A DNA stretch of 39,521 bases from Thermocladium sp. (GTDB lineage: Archaea > Thermoproteota > Thermoprotei > Thermoproteales > Thermocladiaceae). Shown piece by piece: positions 1-8,606 of this stretch. A model generated the notes under the pieces. That model did no database searches and was not told where the DNA came from. It worked only from the letters and a program-made list of their open reading frames with translations. Made by a program: the position numbers and the translations under genes. The stretch spans positions 3,899-43,419 of the forward strand of contig JAGDXC010000003.1 of assembly GCA_023269935.1 (NCBI GenBank). Reading direction: 5' to 3'. Every line of letters starts with the position of its first letter. Within the stretch, counting starts at the first letter, position 1.

Positions 1-88
1 CTTCTTTCTGTTGTTTTTGTTCTTGTTTTTGTTCTTCTTTCTGTTGTTTTTGTTCTTGTTTTTGTTCTTCTTTCTGTTGTTTTTGTTC
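1..88. repeat. 33-bp in-frame tandem repeat (about 2.7 copies visible)
   Basis: Units at 1-33 and 34-66 are identical, and a third runs to about 88 before diverging. Unit length is a multiple of three, so copy-number change would keep the minus-strand reading frame of the overlapping gene. More copies may lie outside the window. Confidence 0.9.
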
Positions 89-403
89 CTCGCTGAATAG
101 TGCATCCATTATGTTAGCCGTGCTTCTGGCATGTTGCCGCCGTTGTCTTGTGATCTGTTTCTTCTCAATCTCTTGAGGCAGTGAAATTCTAATCTCTTCG
201 TTCCCTATTGATATTCTAGCAATCTCCATTGGATTGCGTGCTACTATGTCTCTTTCTTCCTGTGTTACTTGATTAATTGCGATAAATAGAGCTAGTCGTC
301 CTATTCCTTTAGATTCGGCTAGCTCCAATAATTCATTGAGGGCCACTCGTTGTTTCCTCGTGAGCAGTGAGATGATCCAACTCTTGATTTCATCAATATT
401 CAT
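1..403 (-). CDS. Hypothetical protein with Q/K/E-rich repeat tail (C-terminus beyond window)
   Basis: An open frame runs from ATG at 403 to the window edge, giving 134 codons without a stop. The first ~110 residues look helical and charged, beginning MNIDEIKSWIISLL, and contain no motif I recognise. After about residue 105 the sequence becomes a low-complexity tail of an 11-residue unit (EQKQQKEEQKQ) encoded by 33-bp tandem repeats, which probably forms an extended or coiled-coil segment. The start is supported by a TATA box at 435-442, which would place transcription start a few bases upstream of this ATG. The gene continues past base 1, so total length and function cannot be judged. Confidence 0.7.
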   Translation of the reverse strand, partial: MNIDEIKSWIISLLTRKQRVALNELLELAESKGIGRLALFIAINQVTQEERDIVARNPMEIARISIGNEEIRISLPQEIEKKQITRQRRQHARSTANIMDALFSEEQKQQKEEQKQEQKQQKEEQKQEQKQQKE

Positions 404-719
404 TTATACCTTAGGGCAATATAATTTTAAGCCATATTTATATGCTTTCCTTGTTTCATTCTGATCGACAGAGATATCATAAGTAAGAGCGGGGTAGTTT
501 GCAAAAGAAGGGAATTGAGGGAATGAAAAATCTCGCCATTTATGGTGGAGATGGGTAACTATATTGGACAAAATACTTAAATAATGGCGATCGCTATGAT
601 ACAGAGGATGCAGTGATTTATCCATTATTGTTAATTGAATTAGGTAAGGAATGGAAGTACCTCAGTATAGTTATACGTATTCCGCTTACTTCAAGTTACG
701 AAGTTAGGGTGGTCAGTTA
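404..719. other. Intergenic region with an imperfect hairpin, no gene called
   Basis: This 316-bp divergent spacer holds the TATA box of the leftward gene (435-442) and a TATA-like GTTATACG at 670-677 for the rightward gene. It also holds an imperfect hairpin at about 530-552 whose core CTCGCCATTTATGGT recurs at 15034. A 73-codon minus-strand frame exists here, but it lies on top of the leftward promoter and looks non-coding. Confidence 0.5.
435..442 (-). promoter_or_regulatory. TATA box for the minus-strand gene starting at 403
   Basis: Read on the minus strand this is ATATAAAT, with its centre ~36 nt from the ATG. Expected transcription start is about 412, giving a very short leader. Confidence 0.5.
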
Positions 720-1544
720 ATGGATAGATCAGCCAATAATGGATCGACATATATTCGTTATGTGATTTCTCGTCCTCGTAGGTTGAGGATACTAAAGTCC
801 ATTTATGCATCATCAAAATCATTGGTGGAGCTAGAAAAAGAATTGAATATTCCATTATCCATTTTATTATATGATGTAGAAACCATGAGACTTCAGGGAC
901 TTATAACTAGGATAGGGTCAAATGTGCTCTTAACTGATAGAGGTAGAAATGTAGTTGATGCTTTGCGTGGAATGAATATAGACGAGGAAAAGCCTCTTGG
1001 CTCGCTGCATAAGTTGATTAATTACTTATCATTAAGGCCAATAGGGGTTTATCTTCATCAAGTCGAGTCCAGAATATTGCTCATTTATTCATTGTTGATA
1101 TTAGCGTTAAGTAGTATCATAATGTATATGAGCGGCATTAAATTGATCTTTTTATTGCCGACAACAGATGTATTTATTCCACAATACATAACCATAATTT
1201 CAATAATTCTTTTCATTGTTATTAATATTGTAATACTAAGGATGTTGATGCCTCTACATGATATGATATATTGGATAACGTATTCTCTGGCCTCGCTCAT
1301 ACCGCTCTTCACAGCATCAACAATATACTCGCTTGCATATATTCTTGGATTAATGTACAATCCATTAATAGCGGCAATAATATACACAGTGAGTTATTTA
1401 TCGACAGTTACATCTATTTCCTTGCTCTCGACATTGGTATCCCTTGAAACTAGTCTATCCACGGAGATAGTATTCACCATCTACGTATTCGTAATGTTTG
1501 TTCCAAACGTGATACTCTATTTGCTTTTATCATCATCATTATAA
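720..1544 (+). CDS. Membrane-anchored winged-helix (HTH) protein
   Basis: The 274-residue protein has two parts. Residues ~15-90 read as an archaeal winged helix: a helical stretch, a recognition-type segment around LEKELNIPLSILLYDVETM and a wing leading to LLTDRGRNVVD. Residues ~118-272 form five or six hydrophobic spans. This matches archaeal membrane-bound transcription regulators, in which the DNA-binding head is tethered to the membrane. The ATG at 720 is preceded by a GGTGG Shine-Dalgarno-like motif at 708-712. The target is unknown. The downstream methyltransferase has its own TATA box, so the two need not be co-transcribed. No ligand-binding domain is evident. Confidence 0.7.
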   Translation: MDRSANNGSTYIRYVISRPRRLRILKSIYASSKSLVELEKELNIPLSILLYDVETMRLQGLITRIGSNVLLTDRGRNVVDALRGMNIDEEKPLGSLHKLINYLSLRPIGVYLHQVESRILLIYSLLILALSSIIMYMSGIKLIFLLPTTDVFIPQYITIISIILFIVINIVILRMLMPLHDMIYWITYSLASLIPLFTASTIYSLAYILGLMYNPLIAAIIYTVSYLSTVTSISLLSTLVSLETSLSTEIVFTIYVFVMFVPNVILYLLLSSSL

Positions 1545-1552
1545 GACCTAGC

Positions 1553-1560
1553 ATTTATAT
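1553..1560 (+). promoter_or_regulatory. TATA box deciding the start of the methyltransferase at 1582
   Basis: ATTTATAT is centred ~26 nt upstream of the ATG at 1582, so transcription probably begins on that codon. This argues against the upstream TTG at 1564 as the start. Confidence 0.6.
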
Positions 1561-1581
1561 TCATTGCTCGATATTGTAAAT

Positions 1582-2163
1582 ATGGAAAATGTTTACAAGC
1601 CAGCCGAGGACTCGGATCAAACGCTTAGAACAGCAATATCGCTTCTAAGAAAAATTTGCAATAATAAGGATGAAGTTTCTATAATTGAAATTGGAAGCGG
1701 TAGCGGCTACGTAATAGGTGGTTTATCACGAGAGTTGCATTTGATGAATTGTAAACATGGGAAATTGATCGGGATAGACATTAATCCTTACGCTTGTAAA
1801 CTAACCATGCAGACAATGGATGAGATAGATGTAATACAGGCCAACCTTCTTAGTTCAGTGAGATGGGGCCTAGATTTGGATATAATAGTTTTTAATCTAC
1901 CTTATTTATTAGGCGGCAATAAATCAAGCACAATAGATTGGCTGGATGCCGCAATATATTTAGATTATTTAAGTCCCAATTTGATAGATGAACTTCTTAA
2001 GCAAGTCATGAAAATGAACTACGACTTTATTATATTAACTTACTCCTCTGAATCCGCGTCAATCATTGAGAGTTCCTTAGCTAATTATGGGCTAATAATA
2101 AGCGAAAAAGTAATTAATCATTTATTCTTTGAAGATATAATAACTAGTATAATAATGAAATAA
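1582..2163 (+). CDS. HemK2/Mtq2-like class I SAM-dependent methyltransferase
   Basis: The 193-residue protein begins MENVYKPAEDSDQT, the N-terminal signature of the archaeal/eukaryotic HemK2 (Mtq2, N6AMT1) family. That family methylates the glutamine of the GGQ motif in release factor aRF1/eRF1. Motif I is IEIGSGSGYV and binds S-adenosylmethionine; the acidic GIDINPYA follows. The family's catalytic NPPY is NLPY here (VFNLPYLL, about residue 112), keeping Asn, Pro and Tyr. An in-frame TTG at 1564 would add six residues, but the TATA position favours ATG 1582. Length is normal for the family. The aRF1 substrate is inferred from family membership. Confidence 0.75.
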   Translation: MENVYKPAEDSDQTLRTAISLLRKICNNKDEVSIIEIGSGSGYVIGGLSRELHLMNCKHGKLIGIDINPYACKLTMQTMDEIDVIQANLLSSVRWGLDLDIIVFNLPYLLGGNKSSTIDWLDAAIYLDYLSPNLIDELLKQVMKMNYDFIILTYSSESASIIESSLANYGLIISEKVINHLFFEDIITSIIMK

Positions 2164-2284
2164 TGAAAAATAAAGCCATAAAAATACGGCTCCGCTCATG
2201 TAATGGCGGCTCTTCAGTTAACTGAATATATTTTGAATATTAGGTCTAGTATGAATCATTTTAATGTGTAAATTAAGAATTTTA

Positions 2285-3331
2285 CTACATTGATTGCTCT
2301 ATTATTAGACTTATTATCGCCTCCCCTATATCAGATATATACTCCCCTATCCTAGAAAGGCTATTTATTATAGTTCTTATGCTTGCCGATAGGGCAGGAT
2401 CGATCTCTATCTTTGATATTTCGCTCATTATATTTGGAATAGAGGATTTGGATTCCGATTTAGCTAGATCAATTATTCTGTTAATTTCCTCAAGCGTTAT
2501 GGTTTCTGAGAATGCCTTTGAAATTGAGTTAAGCAATTTATTATCTAGGCTTGTCATGTCTCCGAGTTTGTTTCTAAGGTCCTTTGGTATGCCTATTAGG
2601 TATGATGAACCCATATTTAGTAATTCATATGATATTTCCACAACATGATCGGCGGCTCGCTCGAGTGATTTATTTATTGTGGCATACTCTAGCAGGTTTC
2701 GTGGATCCTTTAAGCCGGAAAGACTCATCGAGTGCTTACTAACTACCATTCGCTTAAGTAATCTATTAAGGAGCCAATAGAATTTATCAACCTCGTTGTC
2801 TCGTTCTATTATATCATTAAGGATAGCTTTATCCGCTGTATCTAGTGCTGTTCTAACATCCTCTAACATGCCTGCTAATGCTCTTACTATTTTTAGGACT
2901 ATGTCATTTATCTTAACGTCTGGGATATCAATTAAATTCTGCATTACTAAGCTATTTCTACCTTCCTCAGTTACCTCTACTCCGGTTAATTTCCTTCTAA
3001 CTAGGTCTTTTATTTCCTTCTTTAGTGGTGCAGTTGATACGTCGAAATTTAACTTAAAAATATCGTATCCTGCCAAGTAATATGAAAGTAATATTCGTTC
3101 TAGGTGCTCCTTGTTAGCCAAATCATCCTGCACATTTAGGGTTGCCTCAAATGCCATCATTTTATCAATTTTCTTGGGCACAACAAGTAGGGATAAGTCG
3201 GGTTGAGGCATTACAAGAACCTCATCTCCCGGCTTTAGATCTGTGGCCCTGGTCCACTCCTTTGGAAGAGAAACTATCAGGGTTGCGCCTCCTGTTAATT
3301 GGACCCTTCTGGTTTCTGGTTCATACTTCAC
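2285..3331 (-). CDS. AbrB-type DNA-binding / PhoU-like phosphate regulator
   Basis: The 348-residue protein has an N-terminal SpoVT/AbrB swapped-hairpin domain (residues ~5-50; TLIVSLPKEW followed by LKPGDEVLV). A long helical PhoU-like region follows (~130-345) with the typical RDNEVDKFYW and ERAADHVVEISYE helices, which in PhoU proteins carry metal-binding acidic residues. This archaeal AbrB-PhoU fusion is usually annotated as a phosphate-uptake regulator. The start is GTG at 3331, with a TATA box at 3361-3369. No pst transporter genes lie nearby, so a link to phosphate rests on the family alone. Confidence 0.85.
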   Translation of the reverse strand: MKYEPETRRVQLTGGATLIVSLPKEWTRATDLKPGDEVLVMPQPDLSLLVVPKKIDKMMAFEATLNVQDDLANKEHLERILLSYYLAGYDIFKLNFDVSTAPLKKEIKDLVRRKLTGVEVTEEGRNSLVMQNLIDIPDVKINDIVLKIVRALAGMLEDVRTALDTADKAILNDIIERDNEVDKFYWLLNRLLKRMVVSKHSMSLSGLKDPRNLLEYATINKSLERAADHVVEISYELLNMGSSYLIGIPKDLRNKLGDMTSLDNKLLNSISKAFSETITLEEINRIIDLAKSESKSSIPNIMSEISKIEIDPALSASIRTIINSLSRIGEYISDIGEAIISLIIEQSM

Positions 3332-3360
3332 TATAGATCACTGTTCCTATATCTAGTACC

Positions 3361-3369
3361 CTATAAATA
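3361..3369 (-). promoter_or_regulatory. TATA box of the AbrB-PhoU gene
   Basis: Minus-strand reading TATTTATAG, centred ~34 nt upstream of the GTG start, predicting a leader of about 8 nt. Confidence 0.55.
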
Positions 3370-3490
3370 CTTTATTCTGTGACAGGAAGCCAATAAGGGC
3401 TAGCGTAATATTGAGAACTATGCTAATTTAACTATGGCATACTTCCCAGCAAATAATTAAAATATTTAATATAGCTTAAGGTACTTGGTT

Positions 3491-3937
3491 TCACTCAACT
3501 ACTAGTTCTGTTTCGGAGGCATTTTCTCCCAATTTAGGCACAACTATTTGTAATATTCCATCTTTTAAATAAGCCTTAGCTTCATCTATCTTAAGTTTAA
3601 AGGGAAACTCTATCCGTCTTTGTAATCTATAGTTACCTATTCTCTCCAAATGAATGAACTTGGCTTGTGGAAGGGGTAATGAATCAGCCCTTATCTCTAC
3701 GTAATTAGAGCCTACTACTATCTTTATCCTTTCCTTAGCTACACCGGGCACATCAAATAGTATAACTACTCTGTTCGGCTCCTCTATTACATCCGCGGCC
3801 GGTTCCCTAACTATATCAGTGGAGCCTGTGGCTACTGCAACTTTCTCTAATAATTCCCTTATTGCATTCTCAGCTTTAGAAGCATTATCTATTACTACGG
3901 TGTTTCGTTCAAGTGGTGCTTGTACTTGCTCTTGCAT
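3491..3937 (-). CDS. Small heat shock protein, Hsp20/alpha-crystallin family
   Basis: The 148-residue protein has an alpha-crystallin domain over roughly residues 50-140: it opens with NRVVILFDVPGV, contains the strand pair around NYVEIRADS, and ends with the conserved LKDGILQIVVPK (A/G-x-L-x-nG-L-like) motif. Such proteins are ATP-independent holdases that form large oligomers and bind unfolding proteins under heat stress. The N-terminal ~45 residues are variable, as usual. The ATG at 3937 is the only usable start, because the frame upstream of it has no ATG, GTG or TTG before a stop. Its TATA box at 4011-4018 predicts a leader of ~50 nt, longer than for most genes here. Confidence 0.9.
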   Translation of the reverse strand: MQEQVQAPLERNTVVIDNASKAENAIRELLEKVAVATGSTDIVREPAADVIEEPNRVVILFDVPGVAKERIKIVVGSNYVEIRADSLPLPQAKFIHLERIGNYRLQRRIEFPFKLKIDEAKAYLKDGILQIVVPKLGENASETELVVE

Positions 3938-4010
3938 ATGGATGTTTAATTCATCTAGCTTATCAAGTAAACGGATAAGATTATGTGCTCTGGGGAAATG
4001 ACTAGGCTAT

Positions 4011-4018
4011 TTTTATAT
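4011..4018 (-). promoter_or_regulatory. TATA box of the hsp20 gene
   Basis: ATATAAAA on the minus strand, preceded by CTCCCA. Expected transcription start is ~3988, leaving ~50 nt before the ATG, an unusually long leader for this window. Confidence 0.5.
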
Positions 4019-4137
4019 TGGGAGCATGTAAAAAGTAAATATAATAATTACTATGATACAAAATATATTTATTCACTTGCAAATTATACATGTGTAAATA
4101 TAGTACTACCAGTTGTTATTACCAGTATACCATAACG

Positions 4138-4146
4138 CTTATATTT
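4138..4146 (+). promoter_or_regulatory. TATA box of the glc operon
   Basis: CTTATATTT is centred ~25 nt upstream of the ATG at 4167. It points to a leaderless start in the signal-peptide frame, not in the long open frame, which is the main argument for a frameshift in glcS. Confidence 0.6.
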
Positions 4147-4166
4147 GTGGTTTGTTTCTTTGTTTT

Positions 4167-5611
4167 ATGAGGGGCTTATCTAGGGTTGCGTGGATTGCTA
4201 TAGCGGTGGTAATAATCGTGGTTGTGGCGGCCGCTGTAGCAATAACCTAATACCAACAACGACAACAAAGACTCAAGCAACGAGTGCACTAATATTCTAC
4301 ACGTGGTGGGCCACCACAGGTAAGGTGGCGTTGAACCACTTAATACCAGCATTCGAAAACCAATACCACCTAAACGTAACCCCCATGATTACGCCAGGTG
4401 CTGGGGGAACCAACGCCAAGTACGCAATACTCACGCTAATAGAGGCTGGAAGACCGCCGGCATTGTTCCAAGTGCATTATGGTCCTGAGATGATAAGTTA
4501 TGTGGAAATAGCTCCCAAGGAAGTAAATAACTTCGTTAATATGACACCGATAGCTCAACAGATTGGTCTCTTTAAATATGCCGTGCCTGAAGTACTTCAA
4601 GCCGGTGCGTTCAATGGAACTTTATTATCAATACCGGTTAATGTTCATAGAGGTGCATTGCTTTATATTAATCTGAAATTGCTTAAGAAGTATGATTTGC
4701 CAATACCAACTAATTTATCTACGCTAGAATATGATACAGTTCAATTAGCTGCTCATGGTGTTTCCCCATGGATGGTGCCTGGCTCTGATGGTGGTTGGGA
4801 TCAATTAAATCTTTGGGAAGACATATTTCTATCTCTGGCTGGGCCTCATGTATATAATGAAATGATATACGGAGTAATTCCATTAAACAATGCAACGATA
4901 CAGAAATGGATAGCTGAGGCCAACCAATTATTCCTCAACTTTACCTCATATGATTATCCAGGCTGGCAATCATTGACTTGGACCCAGGGATTAACCGATC
5001 TAGCCCAAGGTAATGTGGCATTCCAAGCCAATGGTAATTGGTTAACTAATTATGCCTATGATTTTCTCAATATAACCATATACCCAGCGGTTGCGCCTTA
5101 TATTAATTGGAATAATGTGACGATTGTGGAGGAGCCATTTCCAGGTACGCAGAACTATTATGCATTAGTTATTGATTCGGTTGCAGTTCCAGTGGGCCCG
5201 CAGGAGCAGAATGCTTTGACATTCGTTAAATGGTGGACATCCATGGCTGGGCAAGAAATATGGACCAAATGGAAGGCAGTTACATTCTATAACAATGTTA
5301 CTACGGATTACTTTAATACGCCTGCTCAGTGGTATGATTACAAGCAACTGCTGAGCACTCCTGAGCAAAGCTTCGTTTATCAATTATCTGATGGTGGGTT
5401 ATTTGATGATGTATTCGCTCAATTGAATAGTGGTCTCTACACATTGCAACAAGTTGGGCCAAGTGGTATAGCGGCTTGGAATATAACACTGGCCACGGAA
5501 ATGCACCAGGAGGAGAGTGAGTGGTTGGCCGCTGCTAAGCTTGGTCTTGGTTACCTAGGGTTCCCCGGCCACCCATTTGCTGGTTACTACCCACCCTGGG
5601 TTAATTCCTAA
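4167..5611 (+). CDS. glcS: Sugar ABC transporter substrate-binding protein, signal peptide frameshifted from mature protein
   Basis: From ATG 4167 the frame encodes a membrane-inserting N-terminus (MRGLSRVAWIAIAVVIIVVV and a few more residues) and stops at TAA 4248-4250. The next frame carries the rest: a Thr-rich linker (IPTTTTKT), then a ~450-residue extracellular solute-binding domain starting ALIFYTWW and ending at 5611. Adding one C in the run at 4246-4247 (ACC CTA ATA CCA) fuses the two smoothly. The mature part has many N-x-S/T sequons, as in glycosylated archaeal binding proteins. Order and similarity to the Sulfolobus glucose system GlcS-T-U-V suggest a glucose-type sugar. If the lesion is real, the protein would lack its anchor. 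The long frame alone could start only at weak TTG codons from 4190. Confidence 0.75.
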
Positions 5612-5660
5612 CAATGTTTCCCGAAGCCAATATTAAAATAATAGTTTGTTTATTGGTGAT

Positions 5661-6519
5661 ATGATGAGAATTCAAGGATTAATAATGGCAATCCCAACGA
5701 TTTTCTTTTCATTTCTCTTACTTTACCTAGTATTATGGAACTTATATTATTCATTCACGAATTGGTCTCTACTTAATCCTCACCCATCATTTGTTGGTCT
5801 CCAAACATATATGTCCCTATTATCCACAGAGTATTTCTCAATCTCCTTCACTCATTCTATTGTCGGCAGGTGCCGTTGTCTTTGGTAATTTACTTGGTTT
5901 ATTATTTGCTTCCTTACTTTATTTTCTAGGCAATGAGAGATTAAGGAGTCTCTACCTATCATTATTGATATATCCATTATCTATATCCATGGCAGCTAAT
6001 TCATTGATATGGCTTTGGCTATTTAATATTCATATCGGCATAAATTGGTTCCTGAGAATGCTTCATTTGCCGACTCCTCTCTGGCTTTCATCTCCATCCA
6101 CTGAGTTTCCAAGCCTAATGATAGTGGTCATATGGGCATACGCTGGTTTATCGCTGATTTTTTACTTGACGGCCTTTATGGGCGTTGACAAATCATTGAT
6201 AGAGGCGGCCAGGATAGATAAGGCCAGTCCATTCAAGATATTATTTAGGATTCTTATCCCTAACTCTATGAATGGATTCATAGTATCATCAGCCCTATTA
6301 TTCCTCTTCTCCTTCAGGATATTTAGTCCTCCCTATCTACTAAGCGGTGGACCAACTAATATATTTCTCCAAACTAGCGTGGTCTATATGTATTACTTAT
6401 TCACGACGGAGTATTTTGCGCAAGCCTCCGCTGTGGCTACAATAATAACAGCAATAGCAACTGCGGTGGTAATACCTTATGCATTATATGGAATAAAGAG
6501 GTGGATGAAGCATGAGTAA
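5661..6519 (+). pseudogene. glcT: Sugar ABC transporter permease (MalF type), frameshifted
   Basis: The first frame (ATG 5661 or 5664, after GGTGAT at 5655-5660) encodes the first transmembrane span and a periplasmic-side loop to about THSI (~5863), then ends at TAA 5886-5888. The following frame resumes with LLSAGAVVFGNLLGLL and continues to 6519, including the EAA loop (IEAARIDKASPFKILFRIL) that contacts the ATPase. Together they give a six-span permease of about 286 residues, normal for the family. The break needs a +1 insertion or 2-base deletion near 5855-5870. The gene overlaps the next permease by 8 bases. It is broken unless the base change is a sequencing error. Confidence 0.75.
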
Positions 6520-7387
6520 GGCCAAGACTAGGAGAATTAGTCCTGCCATAAAGGCTGCAATTCATCAATTGGTAATCATAATCTTCATAGTTATATGGTT
6601 AGTTCCAATATATGCCATGGTAATAAATGGATTAAAAAGTGATATAGCCGTATATACGACGCCAGTTCTTGTGCCGTCGTCATCCCCCACCCTGGAGCCT
6701 TTTCAAGTGGTTTGGTCATCGCTAAGTAGGCCATTACTAAATAGCTTGATAATAGTGCTTCCTGTGGCATTCATAGCTACCTTCCTGGGATCCATGGCGG
6801 CCTACTTCTTCTATATGCTTTCAAATAGCTTTAGTAAGGTATCTTCTTTTATAAGCAATTTCTTGTTCTCATTAATATCGTTGGCCACATTTATTCCGTA
6901 TCAAGCCACATTAATTCCATTAACCAAGTTGGTTGCCGATATGGGTCTACTAAATACTTATTGGGGATTAGCATTTGCCTTCTTCATTTTCTATATGCCA
7001 ACTGGAGCATTGTTGATGTCTATCTTCATAACTGCAATACCCCCCAGGATAATCGAAGCTGCTAGACTCGATAAGGGCAGCGATTGGAGAATCTTCATTA
7101 AGTTAGTATTCCCACTATCGCTGCCGGGTTTTGTATCAACATTGATATTTAACATTATCGAGACGTGGAACAACTTCTTCATACCTTTAATGCTGACTAC
7201 CACGCCCAATATGCGGCTAATACCGGTCACTGTTCAATCATTCACTGGAGGATACGCGACGCTCTATAATGAAACGTTCGCTGCGGCATTTATAGCATCT
7301 ATTGTTCCATTGGGCATTTTTATATTCCTTGGTAGATATTTTATAAAAGACTTAATAGCTCTTGGAACTGGAGGTAAGGGGGTATAA
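6512..7387 (+). CDS. glcU: Sugar ABC transporter permease (MalG type)
   Basis: The 291-residue protein is an intact second permease with six hydrophobic spans and the EAA loop IEAARLDKGSDWRIFIKLVFP at about residues 184-204. In this family it pairs with the GlcT/MalF subunit and docks with the GlcV ATPase. It overlaps the preceding permease by 8 bases and is followed at once by the ATPase gene, so it sits inside the operon. It is the only one of the four transporter genes with no visible lesion. Sugar specificity (glucose-like) is inferred from gene order and from the ATPase. Confidence 0.85.
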   Translation: MSKAKTRRISPAIKAAIHQLVIIIFIVIWLVPIYAMVINGLKSDIAVYTTPVLVPSSSPTLEPFQVVWSSLSRPLLNSLIIVLPVAFIATFLGSMAAYFFYMLSNSFSKVSSFISNFLFSLISLATFIPYQATLIPLTKLVADMGLLNTYWGLAFAFFIFYMPTGALLMSIFITAIPPRIIEAARLDKGSDWRIFIKLVFPLSLPGFVSTLIFNIIETWNNFFIPLMLTTTPNMRLIPVTVQSFTGGYATLYNETFAAAFIASIVPLGIFIFLGRYFIKDLIALGTGGKGV

Positions 7388-7388
7388 T

Positions 7389-8466
7389 ATGGTTAAGGTA
7401 ATTGCCAAGGGCATCACGAAGATATTTAAGTCAAAGAAGAAGGAAGTAGTTGCATTAGATAAGATTAGCATAGAGATCAATAGTGGTGAATCCTTTGGAA
7501 TATTAGGACCCGGCGGAGCCGGTAAGACCACCCTTATGCGTATAATAGCTGGGCTTGATGTGCCAACCACAAGTGAGCTATATTTCAATAATGAATTAGT
7601 GGCAGCCTCATAGGTTAATAGTGCCTCCCGAGGATAGGAATATAGGTATGGTATTTTAAACGTGGGCTCTTTATCCCAATATGACTGCATATGATAACAT
7701 TGCATTTCCGCTGAGATCTCTAAAGATAAGTAAGGCCGAGGAACAAAAGAAAATAAACGAGGTCTCGGAAATACTTGGTATATCACACGTGCTTAATCAT
7801 TATCCAAGGGAATTATCAGGGGGTCAACAACAGAGGGTGGCGCTGGCGCGCGCATTAGTTAAGAATCCATCCATACTCTTGTTGGATGAGCCGTTCAGTA
7901 ACTTGGATGCCAGAATAAGAGATAGTGCCCGTGCTCTTGTTAGGAGGATTCAAAATGAATTGAAAATAACCACAATAACGGTTTCTCATGATCCCGCCGA
8001 CATATTCTCCATAGCGGAGCGCGCTGGCGTTATAGTGCATGGCAAATTGGTGCAAGTGGATAAACCATCCATTATATACTCCAAATCCATCGCCGTGGAG
8101 GTAGCGAAATTGATAGGTGATTTAGTGGAGTTAAATGGGAAAGTCGAAGAAAGAAATGGAACAACATATGCAGTGGTTGATGATTTTTCGTTCCCCATAA
8201 ATAAGATAAATGCCAACAATGTAAAGCTGGGTATTCGTCTTGAAGATCTAAAGATATCCAAGGAATCCTCTCTAGGTAGTGACTGGTTCCTCGTGGGGCA
8301 GGCCCGCGTTAAGGTATCTAGTTACTCAAGTGACCTCTTTAGAGTCACCGTGGTGCCTCCCAGCAATGATAATACCGAGGTTGTGGTAATGATGGATAAG
8401 CCATTTGATGTTGGGGAAGAGGTCAATTTATTTATAAGGCAGGGAAAGGTGTTGGTGTCCACATGA
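7389..8466 (+). pseudogene. glcV: Sugar ABC transporter ATPase, GlcV-like, frameshift plus Q-loop nonsense codon
   Basis: ATG 7389 opens MVKVIAKGITKIF with Walker A GPGGAGKTT (residues 40-48), but the frame stops at TAG 7611-7613. The rest lies in the next frame: LIVPPEDRNIGMVF, then TAA at 7657-7659, then TWALYPNMTAYDNIAFPL, ABC signature LSGGQQQR, Walker B ILLLDEPFSNLD, the H-loop SHD, and a C-terminal regulatory region to 8466. In GlcV/MalK proteins the codon after GMVF is the Q-loop glutamine, so CAA has become TAA. The wording closely resembles Sulfolobus GlcV, and the total of ~358 codons fits. Two independent lesions make a functional product unlikely. Confidence 0.85.
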
Positions 8467-8606
8467 TTCCTATTAATTACTGAAAATTTCGCAATTATCT
8501 CTCCACTTAAGATTTTACAGCATCGCTTCTTTATTTAGGATATTACACCATTATATTGAGTATAATGATACGGTTATTTTATCCGTTTACAAGAATAAAC
8601 TTTATA

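Noticed and set aside
404..625. 73-codon minus-strand frame abutting the first gene
   Set aside because: It covers the promoter and a hairpin, has no family likeness and has a composition unlike the neighbouring proteins.
4240..4260. Programmed -1 frameshifting in glcS
   Set aside because: There is no slippery heptamer or downstream structure at the shift, and other genes of the operon have lesions of different kinds.
7352..7786. 144-codon minus-strand frame across the glcV break
   Set aside because: It lies antisense to clear ABC-ATPase sequence in the other strand and shows no motif.
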